This document shows, piece after piece, positions 50,285 to 63,600 of a DNA stretch of 64,000 nt. The stretch's first letter is position 1. Every line of letters begins with the position of its first letter. Under the pieces are notes generated by a model that was not told the DNA's origin, made no database searches, and saw nothing but the letters and a program-made list of their open reading frames with translations. This DNA is from Sipunculus nudus. Taxonomy: Eukaryota; Annelida; Sipuncula; Golfingiida; Sipunculidae. The DNA lies in the NCBI GenBank assembly GCA_026874595.1, contig CM049309.1:55648079-55712078 (forward strand), written 5' to 3'. The position numbers and the translations under genes are program-made.

Positions 50285-50338
50285 CGATATAAGAAGCCAG
50301 CCGGGCGCAAGAAAATCATGTTTGGAGGAATTATGGCG
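50285..50338 (+). CDS. ENPP gene exon 1 (cytoplasmic tail and start of anchor)
   Basis: ATG at 50318 gives MFGGIMA then donor gtgagt. The open frame upstream (RYKKPAGRKKI) looks like the basic cytoplasmic tail of ENPP3 (KKYK before the anchor) and follows a ttgcag acceptor-like site, so the true start may be in an earlier exon. Confidence 0.65.
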
Positions 50339-53300
50339 GTGAGTAAATGAGTACATTATATTGTCAAGTAAAACATCGTAAATTAAAAATAACACCCTAT
50401 TATATTGTTAATTAATTTAACAATATCTTTATCCTGAATATTGTCCTGCTGTGTCATCATAACGATGATAACAATTCATAAAAAGACGTTTTGTTTGACA
50501 CTGTTTTGTATGCTTATACATATTTATTATCAAGCAAGTACATAAACATTATCCACCAATTACAGGGAATGTTGTATGTCTATGTATGTATTACAAACGT
50601 TTTCCTGTACCTATCATCACCTTCAGAAGCGGATACGGGGGTTGGGACCCCCAACCTTTTTTATGGTTAAAGACCAATTATTGCGACCTGGACACCCCCC
50701 CCCCCCTTTTTTCCGATCTGGGAACCTTTCTTTGGACTTTTTCATTAGTCCTCTTGTGTTGGACCCCTTTCTTTCCTAAACACAGGATCCGCCTCTCACC
50801 TTGAAGATTATGATCTTACCGACCATTCAATACATCCACCTTTAAGTGTTTGAGGAATTCAGAGTCCGCAATCACAGACAACCTACTTCTTTATGTTGAA
50901 CCCTCCAATAAACACACAGGCGAAGATGTGACGACCATGTATGGTCACTACGAGAGGAAATTGGATAACAGGGATAAGAAATTCACATGCTAACGCTAAT
51001 TCCAACGTATTGAGCACTCTATAGCGCATTTTGATCGGAGTACCACGTGCATACCAGTAACCACTTCCAAGCATTTAAAACCTTCGAGGGATTATTTGGT
51101 AGCGTTAAGGAGGTTATACATGTAACTTTCTCGGTGTCATATAAAGAAAAAGGTGTCCTAAGGGAACATTCCCAACATTAATACCACCCTTGCACTACAA
51201 CGCCCAAGGTGAACTAGCCTTGCAGTCAATAGGTTGATGACTGGATACACTGAAGCATACTATTTGATCTACCTTCATGTCTTGTTGAAAAGAAAATCGC
51301 TTCGCTTTATCTGCGAATATGAAATGAAGGCCAGTGACACGAATCCAGAAATCTGAAAATATATATCTACAACAGATGGAGAGAAAGTCAATAATTCGAG
51401 ATAATCAGGAATGAGACAAAGTCCGAACAAGTGCACGTAACCCAATACAGCTAACTTTGCCTTTGTTCAACGTTTCGAAAAGTTCGTCCTTTTCCTTATT
51501 CATTGGACTCTCCAAGTATCATTCGAATTTCTTCATAGGCGTCTACTTCATGCTCCATGATCCTCTCAAGTGGTTCACTTAGTTATATGGTAAAACAAAA
51601 TAAGGAAAGTGCAATCTGGACTGCCACAGTAAAAGACCAAGAGGTTTTTATACCCAGAAGCCACGCAGCGTATATAACCGTCTTGCAGCCCACCATCAAT
51701 ATGCAAGGTTTTGGCAGAAATATCTTCCAAAATGTTAACCAAATGTGCGAAATCTGCCAAGCATGTATGTTGAGTTACCCATCCTATATCTGACGAGAGT
51801 TTAATTTTTTTCAATACTGACTTCACTCTTTTTGGTAAATCAATCTGATGCTGTTTACAAAAATTCAGAGTACGTTTGGATGAATAACGAAAGGGTACCC
51901 ATAGCGATTTTATTGTAGAAAGCACGGTCTTAAACTATGTTGAAGAAAATGCCAGCTTAAATCATACACATGACTGGGAGTGCGAGAAGATATCTAAAAA
52001 CGACTAGTTCAGCTTTCTTGTGTCATTCGTATCGCCGTCTCATATATATTTCTGAGCCCAAGAATTTTTAGGAGACAGGCATTTTATGCATATCTGCTCA
52101 CATTTTATTTTCCTTTGGAAGAAAACTATATGTAAGTAATATAATAATGCAACTTTCAGAAACGGCTGCACGCAGTCACTTTCTATTAATCTGTAGTATG
52201 GACTACTAACATGAGCCAAACTGCCAACCCAGTGGCCTTGAAGGTTGTTATTGCCATTCAGAAGGAGAGAAAGAAGTCTGAACGGGCGTTAATGTATGTT
52301 CCTGTATGTACATTAGAATAGATTTACGTATCTGTGTGTCCGGAGAAGACAATTGATTGTCAGGGAGAAAAGAGGTACGAAGGCATATCTAGAGAAGAAA
52401 ATTGACTCTCAGGAGTAGAGATGAACGTACCTGAATACGAAGGAGACATCTGACTGTCAGTCTGTAGAGATGTGCGTTCGAAAATCCGGAAAAGACAAAT
52501 GACTATCACGTAGTAGAAATGTACGTATTCGCGTGTCAAGCGAAAAAATGTCTGTTAGAGAGTTGAGATGTATGTCGCCCTATCTGGAGAAGACGGTTGT
52601 CAGGGAATATGGATTTGCGTACATGTGTATTCGGTTGGGATTAAAAGTAGGTAATAACTGAGCAAAGTATCCGCTTGTTTTTGAAGACAAGATAAATCAG
52701 TTACATGTAAAACTGTGGATTTAGTATTTTTTTTATCTCGTACATCAGGTAGTATGTCTTGCCGTAATCATCAGCTTAGGGGTAGGATTGGGATTAAAAC
52801 ACATTGGAACCAACCCTACAAGGAGATGTCGAAACCCAGATGAACTACGGCCAGCTGATTTAGCGCCACCAGAAACCAAATGGATGAATACAGACTGTTC
52901 TCAGACCGGCTCCTGTCCTGTAGGGTGAGTATGGCTTACTATATGAGCAAGAAGTGGGGGTGGGGCATGTCAGAAAGCAGGCAAAATATTTCTTGCATAA
53001 AGATGGCCGACTGACGTCATACTAAGCAAAACCTTATCACCCACGTTTAGTCTACTTGGAATGTACACAAGCTTAGATGAAAATGAATTTGTTTCAAAGG
53101 GTAAGTTTGGAACCAATCTAACCCTGCTACTTCCTGAAGATCTCCATGGAGGTTGTCGGGTCGGATTATTTGTTGAGGAAGTACTTACTTTTCTTTACAG
53201 ATTCAGTTCACCTCCTCTCCTGCTGATCTCCCTGGATGGTTTCAGAGCAGATTACTTGTTGAGGAACTTCACTCCAACCATCAAGAGACTGAGCGAGTGT

Positions 53301-54740
53301 GGTGTCCACGCCAAGCACATGCGATCTATATTCCCTAGTAAAACCTTCCCAAATCACTACTCCATTGTTACAGTAAGGCTACAATGAATTTTAATTTCAA
53401 GCGAGTTTCGTTATCCGTAGATAAAATTTTTAAAGTCTAGAACGCCTGGTGACAGTAACCGTTTGTCTGTAAACAGTGTTATTCTATTAATATTGTCCAG
53501 ATAAACATTAAGTCATTGGGTTTTCACAGGGATTGTACCCAGAATCTCATGGTATCATTGACAACAACATGTATGACAGGGACTTAAAGGAAAGCTTCAG
53601 CAGTGACACTAAATTCAACAGCCACTGGTGGCGTGGCGATCCGGTAAGTATAATCTTTGACCACCCTCCCTCATGTATATATTACTCTTGTCACTTGGGA
53701 TTATCTTATCGCTACAGAAACAATAATTATTCGTTCTAGTCTATGAATGTATTTTTTTTTGTTGTTATAAAAGGTGAAGGAATTATGGAAACAATTTTGT
53801 ATTCTAAGCAGATATAGAGTACGTTCTGTCCTAACCACATCTGGATCTCGAAATTTATTTCTGCAAGAAATATTTACTTCTTGTTTATTTGTACCTAACA
53901 CATGTAATACAAAGAGGTTAAAACCTCAGTTTTGATAAACTGGGAGGTGTAACTTATTACATTTCCTTTAGTTTACTACCACATTATTTTTACGACCACA
54001 AGTTAACACAGCTTTAACGGAAACATGATAGGGAGGTATATGAAGTTCTTATAGGTTTCCTTCGTACATGATGATGCCCTGTTTATATTCAACGCTAACA
54101 TCTTCAACTATACTTAGGGATGAATGGTGAACTCGGGTCTATTTTATAGTTGTATGTACTGTATAGTTATATGTATTGTCACGGAACCTAATATAAACAG
54201 ATCACGTAAGCGCGATCAACACAAATTTTGCAATGGAGAAGTGAAGTCCAAAAGAAAATCTATAAATGCCGCACTCGTCGGATAAAGTCCCCGAAACCGA
54301 CACACGCTTCTTCGTCCGCTGGAAAACTTCTCTGCTTCTACTCCCTCGGCTCTAAAACAATGCCCCTTTATATACTCTTCACCCAAAGCCGAGAAGCTTT
54401 ATCTCTAGAACATTCGAAGAATAATACATTATACACGGTAAGCACGTACTGTTACAGGAATCATCTAGAAAAACATCGCCGTGCCTCTACACACCATAGT
54501 GTACACGTGAGCTCGCCCCAAGCCAGCATGACAACAAGAGTTCAAACAGTACGGATTAAATTGCGAATGTAACAAACACAATAAAAAGAGCACCTGTACC
54601 AGTATGTACATAAATTTAGTTGTATGTACTGTTATCAATTTAAAGTGAGACAACGCAACAGGAATGTAGATCAAATGTTAAATAGTAAATCCTCTCTCGT
54701 TTATATCTTAGCCCAGGTGGTCTAAGAACTGAGGGTTTTT

Positions 54741-54771
<31 letters not shown>

Positions 54772-57617
54772 GGTAAATGCAGGTTGCAAGGTAATTTTCT
54801 GTGGGCAAACCTCGTTAATAATGATTTTTTAATGGTTTTTTTATACATTCCATTCATCTATACATTCCAGTATAGAAATTAAAGTGTTTTTACCACGTAT
54901 GATCAACACTATATCTGTGATCAAGCAGAGTTTTTATGAGAGCCGGTCCATAAATTTCTTCACAACTTTCATGGGAATATTTGTGCAAACTCGAACTTAC
55001 GTAATCTGAAAATTGCTAAAATAACTCTTGAGATTTTTGCTTGATACATGATCTTAAATTTTTCCAGATATGGCTTACGGCCATGAGGCAGGGAAAGAAA
55101 GCGGGTGCTTTTTTATGGCCAGGAGGTGACGTGGCCATTCAAGGTACACATCACACCTTTTGTATAAATCTGTTTTGATGGTAATTAAAAAATAAATAAA
55201 AAACCACAGATCTTGAAATGTTAAATGGATTTCCTTTAATATTGTACCTGTAATATAAATGTTGAAGTAACTAAGCAAACGTTAACGAGTGTTTCATGCA
55301 TATGTTTTACTAGATTTCAGCCTTTCATATTTGATATTATTGACAGGGACATATCCGGATATCTGCATCATTAATGGGTAAGACGAGATTTTTTATTTTA
55401 AAAAGACACAATATACTCTAAAAAGTGTTATACTTTGAGGCACCTATTTATAAAAATGTCATTTGAATATCATTCGAATATGCAAATTTAAAGTTTAAAT
55501 CTAGGCTAAATAATCAATCACTCCTGTACTGCCTCGAAAAAAAAACATTGTACATGTATAATTAGATGGTTATTAATACTTCATTCATCTTTCTTTTCAG
55601 AAGTAAACGTTTAAAAGTTCCATATATTGTGATTGTCATTTGTAATTGTCTTTTTGCTTATCTTTATTGCGCTCATGCCTTTGTCATAAAGTATTATGGT
55701 TGCCAGTTTTCTATCTTGTTCATCGCCTTGTATAATTCTGGTTTATTAGGTCCAAAAGGACCGATTTTCCATATATCATATTTTCTATGTTTGTCATTGT
55801 TGGAAACCTATTAGAATGTACATGCGTAATCAAAGAACTGGAAAAAAATTCGGTTTTGATTTAAAAAATATTTTCAACTGTTATAACTATAACATACATG
55901 CTTGTTCTTACTGAAAACCTAGAGAACGAAAACAAAATACCCCCTCCCACAAATATGACTTCGTTTTTCATCCTTATAATCATCTTTACATCATTATTTG
56001 AAGCGATATCCCGTTCAGGGATCGTATTGGGGAGATACTGCGCTGGTTAGATCTGCCGAAGGCCGAGCGACCTGATTTTATGACTCTTTACTTCAAAGAA
56101 CCTGATTGGACAGGTCACGATGACGGGCCTTACGGAGACGAGGTAGAAAATAGACTGGTACCGCTCTCATATTCTGATCTGATAAAAGTTGAACTGTAAA
56201 AAGTGAACAGATTCGGGTAAACTGTTTATATAAACACATTCTACGCAGAGCATTATAATTTTCTTTTCTTTTATGAAATCGATAGATATCCATTTGTATA
56301 TATAGTCTGTTAAATAAAATTCTAATGTTACATAGATAAAGTTAACATAATCATTCTGACAATAACCACCAAACTGTTAGTGCAAGCTACTAACACATAT
56401 CAATTTGAATTCTAAACGGCGAAATCTTTAAATACTCCACATTCATTTTGCAATAGTGTATTGACACGGAAGTATCATTTGGTTGGTAAGCTTTGTTTAC
56501 CTGCAGCTCAATCATAAACTTCATGAGATGGACGGTATGATAGAATTATTAATGGACGGATTAGTGAAGCGCAACCTGCACAACTGTATCAACATAATTA
56601 TTGTCGCCGACCATGGTAAGTTTTACTTTTTTCTATAGTCTGTTCCACGGTAGGGTGCCCATTGAAATTAGGTAAAATTTTCATAAACTGACAGATTTAT
56701 TCCAGATTGTATTATGCAATGAAGGAATGGGGTTTTGACCTAATTAATTAATATTAAAGTAATGCAATTAAATCAATATCTGAGTAAACAGTCTATTTCT
56801 TACAACACTTCAAACCCATTCATGAAGGTCAAGGTCACTGGTCACATGCTCGAACAACTGCACTTGAAAGCTCCTGATTGGTTAATTATTGGTAATAAAT
56901 ATTCTAAAAAAAAATACAGTTGTCTGCAACCCTTGACAGACGCCATGTCACTTGGCTACACGATTTAGAAAAACCAGAAGGTTGCAAGATATAAATGTTG
57001 ACATTTGTTATAAAGTTTTACATCTCATATTAGAACTCTTGTCCCTCATCAGCTTTAAGGTCAGAATGTGTGATAATCTTTGAGTTTCAGAGATTAATTG
57101 CCAATTTTTATTGGGCACCCTTCCGTGGAGCAGATTTTATTCATTTTTTTAATATTAATGTATTTTTAATTAACATTTAAATAAAATTAGTTTACCTTAG
57201 GATCCAACTTCTAGTCAAATTTTCTTATTGTTAGTATTTGTATTGGCGTCAGTGCGATCGAGAATTCAAAAATTTTCTAGCTGATATCGATGTTATTGCT
57301 GAAGGAGTATTGAGTAATGTTGGCTGAAAGAAAATGGTAAAGACAGCGTGACTTCAACAACACCCTTTTTCACGAGCAATGCGCACTGCTTGTAATGGAA
57401 GTCTTGTAATGGTCATTTCAAATGAAACATAAATCCAAAGACTCTTACGGTAACCTCGTCTTTAAGGATACGACAGTGTTTTAACTTTTATCCTATGAGC
57501 ATTAATAGATTGGATCATTGTATTCGAAAGGATGGGGCCGAACATGTAGTGTCAGTTGTCGTCAACAGAGGTCGCTAATGTGGTGGAACAAGGTCTATCA
57601 TACTGACATAATATCCA

Positions 57618-57685
<68 letters not shown>

Positions 57686-60600
57686 CTGGTTGCCTACTGC
57701 TCTGTCACATTCTGTTTCATTCCTTATGGATCAGCATATAAGGTGTCTGTTATAACTAGTTACCTTCGTGAAACTTTATTTGTTAATAAATGTTTCAGGC
57801 ATGGAAGACGTAGATTGTAAACAGGTGGTAAAGTTGGGGTCCTACATCGACACCAACGACTACTACATCTACGACGGGGCGTACGGCCGAATAACGAGCA
57901 GCTATTTACACAGAGATGGAGAGATTGTAGAACAGACGGACGGAGGTATATAAGTACTCATGCGTTAAGCTTTTACGAATTGTGTATATGCACTAATATA
58001 TAAAATAGCTACCATAGCCAAAATATAAAAGAAGAGATGAAGTAAATATAATTTAAAAATAGGAAATTAGAGCCAAGTGCGGCCTAAATTTACAATACAA
58101 CAATGTAGATACGTGTACGTAGGAGCTCCGGTATAAAAGCCGGTGTTCGTCCGATGTGCGTTTGTAAGCGTATATTTTATGATGTTGGGTAGACCTCTTG
58201 TTGTCTACATCCAATGTTTAACCAGACACGCCTGATGAGATCGTTGAGAAGCTGGAGTGTCGGAATGAGTATCTCGGGGTAAACAAGAAACAAGACATAC
58301 CACGCCGACATCACTTCTCTAACAATAAGCGTATTGATGAAGTTATCATAGACGTCAAGGCCAAGTGGCTTATCAGCAGGTAAGTATACAATCAATATCG
58401 TATTTACCCGTCGACTAATGGGAAAATAAAAACACAAAATATCCCTAACGTGCCAAAACCCGAACCCGCTGAAACTTTGGAGATGTATTAGTATAACCCT
58501 CCAAATATCAACACCTAACTTTTACTGAATTTTGAAATATAACAGACTTAAAGAGAATCGAAATATAATGCATATTTCGGTGAAATGGAGATTTTTATAG
58601 TACAGGTGAAGGGCTTGTCGTTGGCACTGTCCATTTACAGATGATGGAGACAACCATACAATGATTATAGAATGTAAACATTGAGCCTTTTGGATTTAGG
58701 GTTTTTTTATATTTAAGGCTGAAGACAACCCGAAGGTCATAAACCTTTAATACATTAAGGCGAATAACTGAGGATCTTATTTTAATTTCACCATTTTTGC
58801 CTTGGGAACTGGAACTGGTTTTATTCGAATCCTGTGACTTTCCGCCTTGACTGTCATAAGTGGGGCTGAAATGTTATGAAGTTATGAATTTTTTTTTCTG
58901 ATTTTCAATTACACATATGATATTGTTTCTTCCTTGAGGCAAATTAGGTATGCTCCTGAGGTTTCTTTTGCAATATGTACCTTCTACGGAATATTCACAG
59001 GAAAAATATTTCCCCCAAAATCACAAATGTCAGACAGTTGACTTATTTTTTACAGCACTGGGAACCTCAGCAGATTCTGTGACGGAGGTAGCCACGGATA
59101 TGACCCGACACTCAACAGTATGCACGTTAGTATATGAAATATATTCATTCTACTTTTCAATGGATATACACTTGAATATTTTTGTAGAGTTCATTTATTA
59201 ATATAACGTATGGAAAAATGGCAGTCAATGATCATATACAAGAATCGGATACATAAATGGCCTCAGGATTAGTTTATTTATAAAATATTAGTATATTAAT
59301 TTTTTATTTTATATAATATACTTTCACTTGTTTCATATTTTTTAGAGATTAAATTGCCTTTTTTAAAATCTTTTGTCAGTCAATTAGTGAATCAACAAAA
59401 AAAACTCTTAAGCTAGTACTCGACCGTTTTAAAAATACACACTTGTAAGGGAAGATACTATTAATTGTATGATAACTGAACAAACTGGGAACAAAATAAA
59501 CATACATGGGCGGGATGAAATATTACATTAAATTTTACATGTTTTCTATCACACAGGCGTTGTTTGTAGCGTACGGGAAGGATATCGCACAGCTTGGAGA
59601 GGTTGACGCATTTGACAACATCGAGATCTACAACTTAATGGCTGGTATGTGTCACATACTCCTTAAATAAGGAATGCTCTACGGATTTTGATGTTGGATA
59701 AACTCAACATTCCAATAACCTCTTTACATCTAAGTATACGTAAAGTTGGATGCATGGTAACCTGAATATAAACACATTAGGTCAAAAACTAGGACGTTTA
59801 CATTGCACTTAATTGCAAGGAATCAGTGAGTTGAAAAAAAAACATTGTTTTATATGATGTATTACTATTTGTATATACATTATCAGATCTGCTTGGTATT
59901 ACTGCCTCCCCTAACAACGGCACTGCGGGATCATTACGACATTTAATGAAGAACCTTCCAGCACTAACGCCACCTGCGCCAGCAGAGGGCGCTTACTCCA
60001 CATGCCCCTTCCCTACACAAGAGGAAGAAGAACAGCGTCGTAACAGTCCAACGTGTACATGTACAACAAAAACGGTATGCGGTGATCGCTGTACAGGCAT
60101 AGCGAAATGTCAACTTAGCATGGTCTTAATTATACACTTTAAAGTACATGTATGCTTACCTGTTTAGGTAGGTTGTAGTTGGTAGGTTGTATTTGCACCT
60201 CTTACTCAGAAACAAACCCCGTTACTTGTGGTTATGTTGCGATCAAAAGAAATGGAGGTTTGAGAAGAAGCAAGACGCCCCGCTCCATCCAACTAGCTAA
60301 GGGTAAACATTTACAAACAATCCAGCCGCTAAACAACTCAATTTAATCCTCCTTACTACTCTCCTCACGCATTGGTTATACACTGCAGTCGTCCCAGAGA
60401 TCGTTTCGTGTAACCGCTGCTTGGTATGGTAAGTTTCTCTGGGGAGAAAGACCAGGGTGCGCACAGAGCAAAGAACTGAAATTAGACAACTGTTTTTGCA
60501 TTGTGCATCCAGCACAAGTTTTAAACATGTGACACCCGCTCTTGTTGGTCCGATAGCAACCGTTCTGGCAAAGGGCCAAGAATCAAATCAATGAGAGCTT

Positions 60601-63600
60601 GTGTCCCGGTAAAATGTTAAATATAATATATCATTCTTATCGTATGGTTATCTCCATCTTAATTCATTTACAGTGCAACCAATCGGCCATGTACCTATCT
60701 TTTATCATACGGACACCGAAGCTCCTAAAAACATTTTTTTTTAAATACCAAACTCGTCCTATCATTTATATTATTTATTCAAATGGACATATACAGTTAT
60801 CATTTCTGTTTATTATTCTATGTATTCCACCACTTAGACAGATAATCAGATTTTGAAAAAAATAACATTTTTTAATACACAGACCCATACAAACAAATCA
60901 GAGGCGGAGCTAAATGACCAGCTGAACCTGAGGCCTGAAAAGACTGAGGCAGCACTGAGAAAACACCTACCTACAGGAACCCCCGAATTAAAAATGACGG
61001 ACACCCAGCCCTGTCAGCTTACACAAACAGATTATATCAGCGGCTACAGTCATGAGTACCGGATGCCACTGTGGACAGCTTACCAGCTTAACGGAGAGGT
61101 AAGACAAGGTAACGTCACGTGAATCACGTGATGTGACGTCATTGAGTCATATTGACACAGACTATATCAGCGGATACAGCCACGAGTACCGAATGCCACT
61201 CTGGACAGCATACAAGCAAACGAAGAGGAAAGACAATGTGACGTCACGTATTATGAATTCACAAAACATACTGATACATGCATATTGATTTGCTCGATCT
61301 GTTCTGTTTACATTTTCTGGGTACTCCAAAAGAAAGGAAGGTTATACAAAATGCAGAAAGCGTTTGATCATTTGTATTTCAGGACGAATTTGATAGGCCA
61401 AACCTGAAATCCCGACTCGACCGATTGATTCCAGACTGCTCACGAGCGGATGTTCGTCTTCCGCTTAATAAAAGAACCGAGTGTTCTTCATACAATGATC
61501 CCGATAAAGACATTGTGCCGGCGTTCCTCTTCCCGCCAGGTCAGTCATATTTTATATAAAATAGTTATACGTAGATATGTATATCGAAACATTAACTCAG
61601 TTGATGCATGTATTGAATTAGGAAATGTGAGCATGGTTGGTTTATACCAAAAGATATTTAAATCATTTGGAAGGAATATTTTCTTAAGTGACTCACACTT
61701 TCCTAGACACACTCAAGTCTGTACGACGTGTGTACACGGAGGTGAAGACCGTTTCAAGTTTAATACCGTCATATTTCTTCTTCTGAAAAATAAATCGACG
61801 ATAAAGATATAGGTGAATGAAAGTCTAGTAATCTGCTTTACCTGTCTTAAATAATTTTTTTATGAAATGGATAAAATATCCAAAACACACTTTTAAATTT
61901 GCAGGATTTTCAAACTCCACTGAGTCTCAGTTTGATGCCTTAGTTTCTTCAAACATGGTGCCGATGTTTAGAGGATTCGCAGATGGTAAATAATATTCAC
62001 AGTCTAAATATCTATTTAATCTATTTATCTATCTATTTATGTAATAAATATGTTTCCTCACATATTACATAATAAAGTTAAGACGCAGGAATAAACTGCA
62101 TGTTATTTGGATAGTGTGACATTTAAGTAAAATAGTTTAGTCTGATGTTATGATCCTACATAACTATCATCAATACATGTTATTGTGAATCAAACGTTCT
62201 AATTATAAGAGCACTTATTTTACAGGTGTGTGGAGGGATGCGATGCTACTGGTAGAAGAATATTCGTTTAAATATAAAACTGTGCACGTGACGGCCGGCC
62301 CTCTATTTGATTACGACGCTGACGGACACGGAGACCCACTGGACTCAGTCCCAGGGTAGGTATTCATAAACTGTAAAACTGTCCACGTGACGTCCGGCCC
62401 TCTGTTTGATTATGATGGACACAGAGAGACTCGCTTGACTCTGTCACAGAGTGAATATTCATAAACTATTAAACTGTCAACGTGACGGCCGGCCCTCTGT
62501 TTGATTACGACGCTGACGGACATGGAAACCCACTGGACTCAGTCACAGAGTGAGTATTCATAAACTATAAAACTGTCCACGTGACGTCCGGCCCTCTGAT
62601 TACGATGCTGTGGACACACAGAGACTCGCTTGACTCCGTCACAGAGTGAGTATTCATAAATTAATAAACTGTCCACGTAACGGCATCAATAGACGGATTC
62701 TGTGTTTAGTAGGTAGAAAGCAGTGGGAGATGTACCTTGCCGAGACAGAATTTGTGCTTTTTCTTGCTTTTTTTTATTCAAGGGGATGTATATTGTGTGG
62801 GTCCTGTGTACTTTCTGAATATGCTCTCTTTCCCCCAAGAATGTATTTACTATGGGAGGCGAGTATTTGCGGTGAGCTGAGGTGTACTCGATGTTGGCTG
62901 TGGATGCAAATGCTATTAAAGAGGGTGTACTTTAATTACTTATGTTGACAGATTGAAGTTTTGTCTTTATCTTGACAGCGATGCAGTTTATGTAGACAGA
63001 AATGGACGATATGTTCTTAACTTGACAGCGATGTATTTAATGTTGACAAGAAATATACCTTAAGACTGCCTGTAATGTTGAGGCTTCAGGTTCTCCTGTT
63101 GTGCTCATTAAAGACTTCGTACGTTGTATGATTATTTCCAGGAGAGCTGGAGTGGACCAAATTCCAGTGCCATCACATTATTACGTGGTCCTGACGAAGT
63201 GTGAGACCAACCCCTGTCAGAAGCCTCAGACCATGTCAATGGTTATACCTCACAAAAAGAGAGTCGGCAACTGTCGTGTAAGCGGACTGAATATAACCGT
63301 TGTATTTATACAGAGGGTCTGCTGTTTTAAAAGCAGCTTTTACGAAGTCCTACTTTGTACGCAAGATGCTCATAATGTTCCTTCTCCTGTAAGAGCTCTC
63401 TTGATAAAAGCCGATCTACCGTTTCAACTTATTTATGATCGATGTCTCTGCTCTGTGTGAAAATGCTAAAGATACCAGTTAATGTCTTTCAAATTATACC
63501 CCTTCCAAATGTTGCGATAATTTCTTTAATCAGTTTTGTCGTTCCTGTTTAATGAGAATGTCCGTCCAAATATAGTATCTACATGGCATTTTACAGACTT

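Noticed and set aside
53061-53387. 108-codon ORF crossing exon 3
   Set aside because: Intron read-through into exon 3; the real exon starts at the acceptor before 53201.
60297-60579. Two overlapping minus-strand ORFs in ENPP intron 13
   Set aside because: Looks like a dispersed-repeat remnant but no reverse-transcriptase or transposase motif could be defended.
63101-63460. 119-codon ORF across exon 18
   Set aside because: Read-through of the exon 18 donor gtaagc; only 63142-63277 is conserved.
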